From contig CP141146.1 in the NCBI GenBank assembly GCA_035235625.1, positions 19,710,501-19,774,500 of the forward strand: a DNA stretch of 64,000 bases, given 5' to 3'. The notes beneath the pieces were generated by a model that had not been told where the DNA came from, searched no databases, and worked only from the letters and a program-made list of their open reading frames with translations. The position numbers and the translations under genes are program-made. The DNA is from Saururus chinensis. Its lineage: Eukaryota > Streptophyta > Magnoliopsida > Piperales > Saururaceae. This document shows positions 25,617-37,260 of this stretch, piece by piece; the stretch's first letter is position 1, and each line of letters opens with the position of its first letter.

Positions 25617-27053
25617 TAATCGTTTATAATTAAACCCTTTGCAAGTGTACAAGGTAATTATACTAGGATGAGTATTTAAGGGTTATTGAACCTCAGGGAC
25701 GGATGAATTATTACTAAATCTAAAGAGGAATTTGCTGATTAAAAACTAGAAACAACTTAAACTTAAATTAAGCAAAAGAAAGGAATCAACTAGTTTAAAA
25801 ACAAGAGATTAATATGATGGAAATTACTTAGGAAATCGAATCTACTATAGAACTATAACAATTCCTTAACATTTAATCCAAATCTAGTGTGAATATGAAT
25901 AAGTATTCTCAGCTACAAGCTATAATTACTTCAGAAAGAATCATTAATTAAATTCCATGGCATGAACTATCTTCGACAATAGCACGAATCATCTACACTA
26001 AATAGCTATAGGCATGACCCGTCTAATCTTAGTATAACTCATCCAAGTCATTAATTATCTGAACATTAAAAGTATTCTATAACCATCTCATCTAAATCAC
26101 AGAAATTAGAATTGATGCAAATATCAAAACCACATCAATCTATCATCTACAAGACAATAAATCAACATAGATTTGAATAAACATGAAAAGCTCTTCCATT
26201 AAAAAGGAAATCCTTATCATATAATTGTCATAATTCACAACTTAGATCTAAATTAAAAAGAAAAGAAACTGAAACTTATCTATAGCTTCATCAACTCCTA
26301 AGTAAAAGAAAAGTCTAGCCTTCCATTGTATAAGAAAACACTTAAATCTCCATTGAAAGCTTTGAGTTTTTCTCCATCTTCTTCTTCCTTCTTCTTTTTA
26401 CAAAATCTCCTTACTAACCTTCAATTTCGAGCCAAATATGTCTTTATATAAGCATAAGAACCGTAGGAAGAAGTTGTATATGAAAATGACTCAAAATCAG
26501 CTTAAACAAGGAAACTGCACATTATCCCGTTCAAACGCCCTGTATGCCCGTTCGAATGCCTATACTGCATTTTTCTTCAAAATCACGTTATCCCATTTGA
26601 TCCTTAAAAATGCCCCATTCGAACGGTTACACTATTTCTGTAATCTGGACAGTTTTTCTGGACAGTCTATTTTCTGTTTATTAAGCTCTTTTTTTCATGT
26701 CCATATTAATTTCCAACTCGTTTATAACTCGGAAAAGTTATCCAAATCACTTTAATGCATGTCAAGACTATTTTTAATTATTCTAAACATCGTCTAAGTA
26801 CTTCGATAAGCACATTTTACCTACAAAACATAAAATATCATATTTTAGACATGTAGAATATAATTAAGAGCTCAACTTGATTCAAATACATTCTAAAACT
26901 ACTAATAAATACCAAAATTAATTAATAATCAAACTAAAATATTAATATCTATCTTAATCTAAATAATCCATAACTAACTCTAAATTAACCTAATCTATGC
27001 TAGCAAATAAGGTAAAAAGGCATATAAAATAGATATATATTTCATACTTATCA
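25617..27053 (-). repeat. 5' LTR of element 3 (1437 bp)
   Basis: Starts TAATCGTTTATAA (first dinucleotide changed from TG) and ends ACTTATCA. It is nearly identical to 19873-21296 except for scattered substitutions and the short CTGGACAGT duplication near 26645. Confidence 0.9.
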
Positions 27054-27720
27054 GTAACTCCTCAAAGCGGGCCTTCCACCTATCAGTATCAAATAATAGA
27101 GTTGACTCCAACAAGGAATTTACATAATTAATCATAACATCATCATCAAAGTTAAAATAAGAAAGACAGGCTTCAAGAGGGTCAGAAAATGAAGAAATAG
27201 TAGTCATGTCATCAACAAGACTTTCTAAAAGATTCACTTCATGTACATCATCATCATCATCTCCTGGTTGCTTGCAAATATTAAAAATGTTCAGTTCCAA
27301 AGTCATATTTCCAAAAGAAAGCTTCATAACACCATTTCTACAATTAATAAGAGCATTAGAAGTAGTAAGAAATGGGTGGCCTAATATGACAGGAATTTAA
27401 GTACAAGCATTCAAAACTGGTTGTGTGTCCAAAACAATAAAATCAACAGGAAAGTAAAACTTTTCTACTTGTACTAGCACATCCTCAACAATTCCTCTCA
27501 GTGTTTTAACTGAGCGATCTGCAAGTTGAAGTGTAATGCTTGTGGACTTTAATTCACCAAGTCCCAATTGTTCATAAATAGAATAAGGTAAGAGATTAAC
27601 ACTTGCCCTAAGATCAAGCCAAGCTTTTTAAATTTTATAATTCCCAATTATACAAGATATGGTTGGACAACCAGGATCTTTATATTTGGGTGGGGTGTTT
27701 TGTTGTAAAATTGCACTTGC
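27054..27720 (-). pseudogene. Protease pseudogene of element 2
   Basis: Near 27595-27625 the minus strand reads LDLRASVNLLPYS: the catalytic aspartate is present but the glycine of D-x-G is arginine, which would be expected to inactivate it. Further on comes DTQPVLNACT, a stop, then IPVILGHPF and NCRNGVMKLSFGNMTLEL (27300-27400). The D-rich tail (DDDDDVHE) leads to the element 3 junction. It is in frame with RT after removal of 7,186 bp. Confidence 0.82.
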
Positions 27721-29100
27721 TTGTTTTGTCAAAAATGCATTCTTTTGTACATGTAGCTTACCCTTGATTGTACAAAGGTCTTTCAAAAATTTAGCATAAG
27801 ATGGGATTTGTTTAATGGGATCTAAGAGAGGAATGTTAATCTTTACTTGTTTAAAAATTTCAAGAATGTCACCATTTCGCACCAATTTAGAGGAAGATTG
27901 TGATCTTTGGGGAAAGGGAGGAGGAATTGGAGCAACACAATCAGAGTTGTTAAGTTCATCACCATGTTTAGAATTCAAAGATTCCTTAGGTTCAACAACC
28001 TTCTTTGGAATGTCATTGTTAATAACTTTTCACTTCTCAAAGTGGTGATGGACTTAGCATGCTCTTCTTGTGAACTTGAAGAATTTAAATTTTAAATTAC
28101 AAATTGACCTTTAGGATTTTGTTGAGGTTGAGAAGGAAACTCCCCTTTTTCTTGAGTGCTCAAAGCTGTGGCTAATTAAGTGATAGAAGTTTTCAAGTCA
28201 TTGATAGCTTGAATTGTTTGGTTGTTGATTGTTGCTTGACTTTGCATGAATGTTTGCAATGTGTCTTTAAGAGTCTTCTTATGTGGTGGAACATAATTTG
28301 AGGAAGAAGGGGGTACCTACACATTAGACTCATTTCTCTAACTAAAGTTAGGATGATTTCTCCAATTAGGAGTATAAGTTTTAGAATAAGGAGAAGAAAA
28401 AGGCCTTTTGTAGGTATTCATAGCATTTGCTTAAATATGCAACACCTCTTGAAAAGTAGGGATTGTTGGACAATCCTGTGTTTGGTGTCCATCACTATCA
28501 CATATACTATAAATATCTTGTGCTTTTTGAGAAGCTTAAGACATGTTTTCCCTATTAATTTCTATAGCCTCAACTTTTCTAGTTAAACTTGTAATTTTTA
28601 CTTTTACATCATCCTCTTCTTTAAGAAGGTACATGGCCCCCCTTAGTTGTCCCATTAGATTTGGTCTTATTACTATTTTCAAATTCATTAGAATCTTCCC
28701 ATGATTGAGCTTTTTCAGCCAACACGTCAAAATAAACCCATGCTTCCTCGAGTTCTTTACTCAAAACTCTCTATTACACATCATTTCAACAAATTGCCTC
28801 ATTTAAGAAGTTAAACCATTATAAAAGAAACTAATTGTGTGCCATGTCAATTAAGCCATGAAATTTTGGTAGTAATTGAATTATACTCGGCTTGAGTTCA
28901 AAACTACCCACATTAGTTGGAAAAATCATGCAAGAAGGAGAACTTGATCTAGTTGGTTGCAAATAATCACGCAAGGTTTTAACTTGAACATTTTGTGCAT
29001 TATTATTCCCATTATCACTTTTTAGTTTCTCATTAGTTCTTAGATCCTCCATTATATCAAAATAGAGAGAATTTTCAAAAGATTTGTTCACTCTTCTCAA
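27721..29100 (-). pseudogene. gag pseudogene of element 2
   Basis: 28831-29100 has LRDYLQPTRSSSPSCMI and SIIQLLPKFHGL. 28536-28730 has a lysine-rich LKEEDDVKVKITSLTRKVEA stretch, coiled-coil-like. 27628-27978 has LEIFKQVKINIPLLDPIKQI and PPKYKDPGCPTISCIIGN, the gag/protease junction. The three pieces are in different frames, so at least two indels occurred in gag, unlike pol. Compared with element 3 the capsid-like middle is largely missing (text jumps from HGL to AHN near 28850), so an internal deletion is likely. Confidence 0.78.
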
Positions 29101-29489
29101 TCGTCCAAAATTATCACGTACCCCACGTGACCATGCAACAACAATTTTTATTTTTATTTTTACAAAAAGTAAAAGTGCAGAAATTAAATGAAAAAATATA
29201 AAAAGTTAGAGAGTTAGAAGTTAATGGACAAAAATTAAAATTGAAAAAAAAAGCCAAAGGCACTATCAAGGTACATGTTTGATCGTGAAAAATTTTCGGT
29301 AGTAATGTGGGTAGTGCCTCCGGTCTTAAAAACATAAAAAATTGTAGAATTTAAATGCTAAAAGTAAATGACTGAATTTAAAGAGTTAGTGTGCAAAAAT
29401 AAAAGTTAGAGAATTAGTAAAGTTATCGTGAGTTTTTTTTCGTAACGGATTCTTGTCACACGTTGCAATCCCCGGCAACGGCGGCAATT
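29101..29489 (-). promoter_or_regulatory. 5' leader and primer-binding site of element 2
   Basis: At about 29468-29487 the minus strand reads GCCGCCGTTGCCGGGGATTG, two to four bases inside the LTR end. This is the Athila/Tat-type primer site. The rest is A-rich leader without a convincing frame. Confidence 0.8.
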
Positions 29490-30685
29490 TGTTGTTACGT
29501 CCAAACCAAGACTATGAATTAGTCTAGTGTAGATTTCTTTTTTACTTGTCAACTATAGTAAACAAGGTCGATCTACAGGGAAAGCCTTGTGTGACAAAGA
29601 AAACTATTACGAAGAGAATAGAATAGAGAAGGAAGCTGAAATAGAGAATAAGAGACAATCAAAGAGAAAGTTCTAAGACATCGGAAATCCACTTGTAATA
29701 AATCTCTAATGTATATTTGATTTAATTGATAACTCATTAAAGATCAAATGAAAATTTGTCTCAATCGGAAAATTTATCTTTTAAAAACAAACTTTGAAAT
29801 AGAACAATAGTAATTGATTGTTTACTACGTGAAAGCATTAAGTATATAATCATAGGGAATTATAAACATTCAGCATGTCTTTCTTCAACGCTGAATCAAA
29901 TAATTATATAGATTATAAACTCCTTAAATATGAAACATCAATTTAAAATGATAAAGAACTTACTTGAATCAAAGTATCCATTAAACATCAAGTACAAGCT
30001 CCATTCCTAGCCTTAGCTTGAGAGCTTTAGAAAGCCATTACAATAAAACTAAAAATAAAATTACAAAATGAGAGAAGAAAATAGGAGAAGAGAGCTCCAA
30101 AGAGGAGAGAATGATCCTTCTATCACATTCACCCCTCTATTTATAGGAGTAGAAAGGGTTGCTTCAAAGAGGAGAATGAAATCATATCTCTAGATTACAT
30201 CCTGATTGCTTGTCTGATTGGACCCATATATCTTCGGAATTTGGAATTTCTTCCTGAAATAACACTTGTAGCCACGGAAGTCTTCTTTCTATTGCCACTA
30301 GAGTCGTATCAATCAGAATTATACATAAAAAGATATGATCGAAATACTAAGGCTGTGTCAATCTGTCTAAATCAGCTTCTTTCATAATTTGGTTCTATTC
30401 ATACAAGTCTCAAATCAAATGGGTCCACAAGGTTGTGTTCGACCATTCAATGCATGTTTAGACCATTAGGAGCCCATTCTTGACTTTTAAATAGCTTTGG
30501 GTAGTTGGGCTTAACTTCCTCTTCCAGTTGTATCCTGTTGAAGCCTGTTTAGACATGTAAACTCAATTAAGGTCCAACTAACGTATTTAAAACATAAATA
30601 GCCCAAATCAGTAATGAATTAACAAAAAACAGGATTGTAATTCAAAATTTAAAAATATTTTATTTAACATTATTTCAGTGCATTA
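29490..30685 (-). repeat. 5' LTR of element 2 (family A, 1196 bp)
   Basis: Starts TGTTGTTACG; the last base pair has changed (GCATTA against GCATCA in the other copy). TATA box on the minus strand at 30137-30145. Followed by the duplicated GTGCG at 30686-30690. Confidence 0.92.
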
Positions 30686-31624
30686 GTGCGTAATAGGAAG
30701 TGGGGGTGCAAAGCTAGAATCTGCTAGAATTGTTGGCCCTTGATGTCACTGGGCCGGGGCAAAGCCCACGATGTCAGATAGGCATCCCAAGTATGCGCGG
30801 TGTTAGGCTAAATTGTAACACCCCGACCGGCATATACCCGACCTGGACTGGGAGTTAGCTCGGAAGACAGAATCGGAGTGCATTAAAATAAGCGGAAAAA
30901 TTAAAACCGATGGACCAGAAGCTGCAGACTCTGAGTGCGAGAGTCACAACATTCTTCCGCACACTACGGAACTTTAACCCGTTGTGTGTAGATCAGAAAA
31001 AACCTAATTTTATAACTAATTTGGATCGGGCCAACATTATTTATCAATGGTTGCCTACATACATGTTGGATACCATATCTGACGTTATTCCAATACGATC
31101 GGATCCAGACGTAGTTCTGCCTAACGGCTAATACATGCATTAGGCATCACAAAATCATATACGTTAAAAATATGTATATCTTTACATCCGAATAATCATT
31201 TCAAATCAGACGGAAATCTTACAGATTGTCGAAGTCAAACATAAGCAAATGAATCAATAAAATACACATCTCACATAAGTGAGCAGAACACTAAAAAAAA
31301 CACATCCCACTCTTTCATAGAGCGGAGCAGAACACACTACAGAGCATATTGGATCATATCATATCGGAGTAAGTCAAATCACAGTAGAGCATTTCAGATC
31401 ACAACAGAATAAATCAAAGTAGATTAAATAGGAACATATCAGCATATATCAGATAAGAAAAATATATATATCTTAATTAGAAATATACTAATTAAGATGT
31501 GCATTCATATAAATCATATTATACTAGAAGGTCAGAAAAGCATACTCCCCTGCAATTCCGGGAGTGGCGATGTTCGGAGTGGCTTATTTCCTCAGGGCAT
31601 CCTCCCTTTCTGATCAAGAGATGA

Positions 31625-31935
31625 TGGACAGAACCTCCTCTAGCCTAAGAACACTTTACCCTTCCTACGCCCGTAAGCGGCGGACAGAACCTCCCCTTAC
31701 CCAGAGACACTTTTTCCTTTTCGCGCCCGTAGGTGGTGGACAGAACCTCCCCTTACCCGGAAATACTTTTCCCTTTCCGTGCTCGTAGGCGGCAGACAGA
31801 ACCTCCCCTTACTTGGAGACACTTTTTCCTTTCCGCGCCCGTAGGCAGCGGACAAAACCTTCCCTTACCTGGAGACACTTTTCCCTTTCCGCGCCCATAA
31901 GCGGCAGACAGAACTTCCCCTTACCCCGGGATGTT
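31625..31935. repeat. 56-bp minisatellite, about six units
   Basis: The word CAGAAC (CAAAAC once) recurs at 31629, 31685, 31741, 31797, 31853 and 31909, exactly 56 bp apart. The unit contains GGCGGACAGAACCTCCCC and a CCTTTCCGCGCCC-like part. Units differ by a few substitutions. It lies in the solo LTR. The frame at 31564-31788 arises because of the repeat and is not a gene. Confidence 0.92.
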
Positions 31936-32099
31936 TCCCCTATATAGAGTTGCTAACACAAAAAACTAAGGCTTCCATTGCGTAGAACACCCTCGATTTA
32001 GCTAAAAACGCATTTTGAACGGAAGGAAATGGATACAAAATGACTCCAAAAACTCCTTCCAGAAAAATGAACGGAATGAACTATTTATAGAAAACTGGC

Positions 32100-32345
32100 A
32101 TGCGAGCGTATAGGGGAAGAGGAAAGACGGGTGCACGTGCTCACCCCACATGGCATGTTTTGATTAGGCCGCAACCAAGGATGCCGCGCATGATGCGCGC
32201 ATCACCGTGCCACGTGCGGCACGTCCGGACGCACCATGTGTCTGACGCACGATGCGCGCATCTGCCGCGCGCGTCGCGCGTGACCCACGCCACGCGGACA
32301 GCCGCGATCGCGCACTGTTTCGGTGGCGCGGCTCCATCTCCGGCT
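32100..32345. other. CpG-dense block in the chromovirus solo LTR
   Basis: GC-rich with very frequent CG, for example around 32255-32320 (CCGCGCGCGTCGCGCG). Everything around it is A/T-rich and CpG-poor. The open frame across it (32100-32438) is arginine- and histidine-rich and looks like a composition effect, not a gene. Confidence 0.75.
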
Positions 32346-33440
32346 CAGCTCAGCCTGCTGACATCAGCTATTTGGTCTTTTCTTGAATATTTTATTATTA
32401 TTTTATTCAAATACAATTCCAACTTCAAAACGCGATAATTTTTTATCCCAAAGTCGGAATTGCACGATCTTGGTACGGATGGACTCGTATCGATGTGCCC
32501 TTCAAAACTAGACATGGGTAGGTTATGTTGCACTTTTTAAGTGGGTCCCGCCCATGTGGCATGTTTCCCGAGGTTGTAACTTTTATTCCTGACCTCTGAT
32601 TCGTGTGTTTTTTGATTCGCTACGCTCGTTACTTTGAGCTCTAATCAGATACGGGAGTTTTATCCCTTAAATCCCCTTAATATTTAACTAAAATTATATA
32701 ATTACCCCTAACCCTTTTGGGTTAGGTGTAATCAGAACACGGGGTGCCGTATAAATAGTTAGCCCTAATATGGGGTGGGTCTCGCAGCGGCACTAAGAAA
32801 TATAGCCCAAAGTTTGGGGGCATGGTTTGGGCAACAAACGTGCAGGGCATTTGAGCATGGGAGGTCAGGAACAATAGCCTCATGTCATTGGGTCAATCGT
32901 GCGTCCGCAGCTATCCATTGGCTGACGTAGGTGGTGGTAAAATTGCCGGTCAAAAGGAACAAAGAGATTTGATCAAGCCGAAGGCGATGGAGTGTTGGGC
33001 CAGGGAGGTGGACATGCTATCATCGAGCCACAAATGGTCGAACGGGGGCCAAGGGATGGACCTGGAAGACGGTGGCGATTCAGCAATCGCCGGACCACGA
33101 TGATTCGAATAGACATCAACCTGATGTCATGCAATGTCAGTCAATGGAGGACGGATGCTGCCGGAGAATAAAAAAAAAATAGAGCACATATATGTCCAAA
33201 AACAGAAAACGACGGAAGGAGGGGTGACGGGCCAGGCGAGGCAGCAGTTTAGGCTAGGCCAGCGGCCTCGCCATCGCCGGGTTGGGAGATGGCCAACGGT
33301 TGGTCGGCAGTGACCGGAGACCAGTGGCAGAACTGTGTTTCAAAATGCACAGGAGGGAGAAAAAGAAGGGAGGATTTTTTATCCTGTTCAGAATAGGATA
33401 GATGGGGCCAAGGGAGACGGCGACTGGGTGGCAGGCTAGG

Positions 33441-33575
33441 CATGGAAAAACTTGATAAATTCTCTCTTTTGGACAAATTTGGAAGTGATAAAAGTGGTTT
33501 AGGATATGTGGGACATAAGAACACAAATTCCATAAGAGGCACTAAATTTGTTAAAACTAGAAAATTTAATGATAA
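33441..33575 (+). pseudogene. Copia gag-protease linker fragment
   Basis: The frame beginning at 33442 reads LDKFSLLDKFGSDKSGLGYV and then GTKFVK, the conserved linker between the zinc knuckle and protease of SIRE-like copia elements. It continues the copia element broken off at 11205; about 100 or more residues between the two pieces are missing, so DNA was lost at the unit X junction. The downstream text is cut by the solo LTR at 33576. Confidence 0.75.
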
Positions 33576-35411
33576 TGATGCTTGTAATATAACCATTTTT
33601 ATATTTCTATTTTGTACATTTTAGGATTGATTTTATATTTGTGTCGGCTTATTCAGGTTTAATTGTGTTTTATTGGTTTTGATGAACTTAATTCATGAAG
33701 AGGTTATTTTTTAGCGTTATGGATGAAGTTTTATGCAAGTTCTCTCCAACTTGTTTAAGTTGGAAAAGCTTGTATGATGGAGTTGCTAGGAGCACTCAAG
33801 ACAAGAGAAAGAAGAATACAACAACTTCTTGGTGAAGATTTAGTCAGCGTGGGGATCCATACGCCAAGGTTGTTAAACTATAAAGAGTAAGAAAAGATTG
33901 GGAGTAGGTTGTCAACAAGGAAGAGACGTGGAGTTTTACAAAGTGGGGTCCATGCAAGTTCATTTCAAGGAGGATTCCTATCATAGTGATTGAAATAAGT
34001 TATTTATGGGTGGATAAAGAACATAAGGGAGTAGCCTTCACATGAATATAAATAAAAACAGCTTATGGGAACTCATGCCAGCAATAGTTAAATTAGGAAA
34101 AAGCAAAAATGGTAAGGGCGGCCAGCTAAATAATGTGAAAGAAAAGAAAATAGAGAAGAAAACTAAAGATCACGTGACAGACTTAGGACGTTCTGTTCCT
34201 TCCATTTATACCCAAGCTTACCATAGAGAAGAACCAAAGAACAGCCACTGTGAATAAAGAGAAGCAGCCACGTCCAGAAATAAATGGCATGGTTTAGAAA
34301 AAAAGAAGCCAATTCGCAGCAGAGAAGTAGAAGTTAATAACAAAGAATGGAAAGAAAAGAAAAGAAAAGAAAAGAAGGAGAACTAAAGAAAGAAAGGAGT
34401 GGAAAGCAAGAAAGAGGAAGAAAATGAATGATACAAGAATAGATATCAGCTAATAATGGAGGGAATTAAGATATTGAACAAGGAAAGAAGGTGTTGACAA
34501 GAAGATATAAAACTAGAGTGCAGAGAATTTTAGAACTGAGGAAGAGAGGAACCACGAATCAGAGACTGAAAACACTTAGTTTCATCCTCCAAAAATGTTC
34601 AGAAAAGAGTACGAGAGCCATAGAATTCAATTCCAATGATCGAAGCAAAGAATCAAAGAAAATTATTTGCACTCGCAATTATTATAGTAGGCTTAGGTAA
34701 AAGACGGCGAACACTAACTAAAAGTTACTATTTATCAGTACTGTAGCAGTCCAATTTTGATAATATTTCCTTGATCATTCTTCCATTCTTGTAAGTTTAT
34801 TTCATTTACTTTAACATCAAAGATATGCTTATCTCATGATTTAAATTGGTTCTCATTTATAATTTACTTGGTTTCTTCTTGTTTATAATTTAAATTGGGT
34901 ATTAGTTGTGATTTGCAAACTATAATTACAATTAATGACATGATTTCAATCAATTCAAGTGAGGAGGAACTATATATTTTGATTGTGCATGAGTGCTTAA
35001 TGATGATATTTTCTATAATAACAAAGATTAATTTCTAGATTATTATGAGATGAAGGTGAAAAACAATTGATGATCATAATTATGTGTTTCATGATTTAAT
35101 GAGTGTACATTCCTATGCCCTAGTGTTTTGATTATTTAATATTTTAGTTATTTTGCATTGCCTTCTTAATCTAGATTTAAGGTTTAAAATTTTGATTTGG
35201 ATAGTCTCATTACTTTTCTATTCTTATTTGCTTTTGTTAGTTATTTTAGTTAAGTGAGTTACTTTATATTTGTTAACTAGATTAGCGTTTACTTGAGTTA
35301 GATTAAATTTAGTTTTCCGATTTCAAGTCTATGTGGGATTGACACTCAATTTAGCTATTTGTCTACTATACATTTGTGCACTTGCGAGTAAATAATTAAA
35401 ATTTAACAATA
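33576..35411 (+). mobile_element. Solo LTR of family B inside the copia element
   Basis: Homologous to 4177-5819: starts TGATGCTTGTAATAT, ends TTTAACAATA, and shares GGCTTATT, TTTTATGCAAGTT, GTGAGGAGGAAC and CTTGCGAGTAAATAATTAAA. It carries an extra A/G-rich middle (about 34080-34500) with AAAGAAAAG repeats not seen in the first copy. Flanks are GATAA and GGAAC, not a clear duplication, so the exact edges are less certain. No coding content. Confidence 0.7.
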
Positions 35412-37260
35412 GGAACTAGTGACTAAATTTGAGCACATAAAAAATAAATCAGTGAAGCACCCACAATTTGTGAGAGATAATGTAAAATTTGATTTTCTTA
35501 GACAAATCACAGGGATGGGTAGAAACTTAAGGGAACTTTGCGTGAAAGTTTAAAATCTTAGACATAGGGCTCATACACATGATTTACTAAGAGACTCTCA
35601 TAAGTTTGTTCATAATGGTTATCATAAGAAGGAACAAAAGTTTAATGCCAAAACACATGGAAATGCAAAACATGATAAGAAAGTTAATGATCTTCATAAG
35701 TTTGTGAAAACAAAAACAATTTGGGTAAAGAAAGATGATGTTAAATCTCATGTAGTGCACATTGCCATAAAAACTCAACATTCTAACATGTAGTACCTAA
35801 ATAATTCATGTTCAAAACACATTACTTAAAAAAATCTAAGCTTACTAATTTGGAAGAGAAGTATTATGACAAAGTTTCCTTTAGAGATGGAAGTGCTATA
35901 AAAATAGATAGGATAAAATAAATAGGATAGGCACATTAAAAATTTCTGGATTGCCTGACTTTGATAAGGTTTTTAATGTGAATGGTTTAAAAGCAAATCT
36001 TTTAAGCATCATTTAAATTTATGATTCTAGATTTACTGTGACATTTACAAAGAAGGCATGTTATTTCATTGATAACTTTGGAATGACTTATATGAAAGGT
36101 TTAAGAATACATAATAATTGCTATTTGTTTGATCCTGTTTATTGTGCAAACTTGTCTTTATTTGATAATATTACTTGTGGCATTAAAGATTAAGATGAGC
36201 GAATGTTAGATATTTGACAAAAATAACAAAGAATATGATAATTAGAGGTGCCCCTATTTTGAAAACTCTTGAAAAATTTATATGTGGTGCTTGTCAAAAG
36301 GGTAAATAGTCAAAATCTCATAAACAACAAAAACATGTGAGAGTTGATAGACATTTGGAGTTGATACACATGGAACTTATAGGACCAATGCAAACAATAA
36401 GTTTAGGTGGTAAAAAGTACATATTGGTGATGGTGGATGACCTTTTAAGATTCACTTATGTAGATTTTCTCATACATAAGTTAGATGCTTTTGAAGCATT
36501 TAAAATAATTGCCCTAACCATTCAAAATAAGAGTGGCCTAAACATTAGGACTATAATTAATGACATAGGTGGCAAATTTATAGACTATAAAATTAAATAA
36601 TTTTGTTTAAAAAATGGGGTTCATCGTGAGTTCTTAGCCCCTAAAACCCTCAACAAAATGGAATAGTAGAAAGGAAGAATAGGTCTATTAAGGAAATGGC
36701 TAGGGTGATGCTTAATAAGAAGAATTTAGAAAAACATTTCTGGGTAGAAGATGTGAACACTGCCACATACACCCTTAATGGAGTTTATATAAAGCCTGAT
36801 ATAGTTCAAACACCTTATGGGTCATGGAGAAGTGAGAAACATATCGTCAGACACTTTAGAGTATTTGGAAGCCCTTGTCACATCTTAATAGACAGGGAAA
36901 CCTTAGGAAAGTTTGATAGCAATAGCGATAATGAAATTTTCCTTAGATATTCTTTGACAAGTAGGGCATACATAGTTTTAAATAAAAAACTCAAACTGTC
37001 ATAGAGTCATCTAATGGGTAGTTAATAATCCACAAATCTTTGAAAATCAAAAGATTTAAAATGAGAAAGGAAAACAAAAAGTTGATGATTGTTATGATTA
37101 CAATGATTCACCTAATTGTTTAGTGATGCAAAACAAAAAGAACAAGTACATGTGGATGTTCATGATGATGCTTATATATATGAATTTGATGTTCATAAAG
37201 AGGAGCAACCTAATTAGGTTTAAAAAGTCCTCTTGAAACCAATGTGATTGATGACATCAA
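35412..37260 (+). pseudogene. Copia pre-integrase and integrase pseudogene
   Basis: Pieces in order: the protease-side linker near 35412-35800; a GAG-pre-integrase-like stretch at 35990-36180 (SRFTVTFTKKACYF, then NNCYLFD); integrase core at 36337-36600 (GPMQTISLGGKKYILVMVDD, then NDIGGKFIDYKI); and 36696-37004 (MARVMLNKKNLEKHFWVEDV, HFRVFGSPCHILI). The first catalytic position reads MELIGPM where a D is expected, so it is lost. Several stops and shifts occur. The arrangement, integrase before RT, is the copia order. Confidence 0.82.

Larger units (their letters stand above)
19873..27053 (-). mobile_element. Element 3: non-autonomous gag-protease gypsy element nested in element 2
   Basis: The LTRs are 19873-21296 (1424 bp) and 25617-27053 (1437 bp). 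The 13-bp difference is mostly a short duplication of a CTGGACAGT word in the right copy (near 26645). The 5-bp flanks are GTATC (19868-19872) and GTAAC (27054-27058), a target duplication with one change. The LTRs are otherwise nearly identical, so insertion is fairly young. The interior (4.3 kb) holds gag and the start of protease, then about 1.8 kb of noncoding DNA. RT, RNase H and integrase are absent. Its LTR is unlike family A, though its gag is related. Confidence 0.9.
14416..30685 (-). mobile_element. Element 2: complete Athila/Tat-like Ty3/gypsy element with perfect target duplication
   Basis: The LTRs are 14416-15611 and 29490-30685, both exactly 1196 bp. GTGCG stands directly outside both ends (14411-14415 and 30686-30690). 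Unit X copy 2 has the uninterrupted site near 42232-42242. The minus-strand order is LTR, primer site, gag, protease, RT, RNase H, integrase, 3' noncoding, LTR. Span is 16,270 bp, or 9,084 bp after removing element 3 and its duplicated target. From about 27978 to 16920 the coding frame is continuous once element 3 is removed and is broken only by about eight stop codons. The protease box reads LDLRAS instead of LDLGAS. Not autonomous. Confidence 0.93.
30814..32751. mobile_element. Chromovirus-type solo LTR inside unit X (1938 bp)
   Basis: Starts TGTAACACCCCG and ends CGGGGTGCCGTA, close to the TGTAACACCCCG...CGGGGTGTTACA ends common in plant chromovirus LTRs. TAAAT stands on both sides (30809-30813 and 32752-32756), a perfect 5-bp duplication. 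Unit X copy 2 is uninterrupted at this place (near 42356). No coding domains inside. It contains a 56-bp minisatellite and a very CpG-rich stretch, both unlike the surrounding DNA. Confidence 0.87.
11210..33440. mobile_element. Unit X copy 1: long LTR-like element, heavily interrupted
   Basis: Visible in three pieces: 11210-14415, 30686-30813 and 32757-33440. The gaps are element 2 and a chromovirus-type solo LTR. Removing both with their duplications leaves about 4.0 kb of noncoding DNA. It starts TGTCATGCC and matches copy 2 at 39200, which starts TGTCACACTCGAGG. The TGTCA edge (TGACA on the other strand) is like chromovirus LTRs. There are no RT or integrase motifs, so a long solo LTR is most likely. 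It splits the copia gag linker; no matching target duplication is seen at the right edge, so that end may be deleted. Confidence 0.65.

Noticed and set aside
32100-32438. 112-codon open frame, Arg/His-rich, as a possible gene
   Set aside because: It is a composition effect of the CpG-dense block in the solo LTR; no start context, no known domain.
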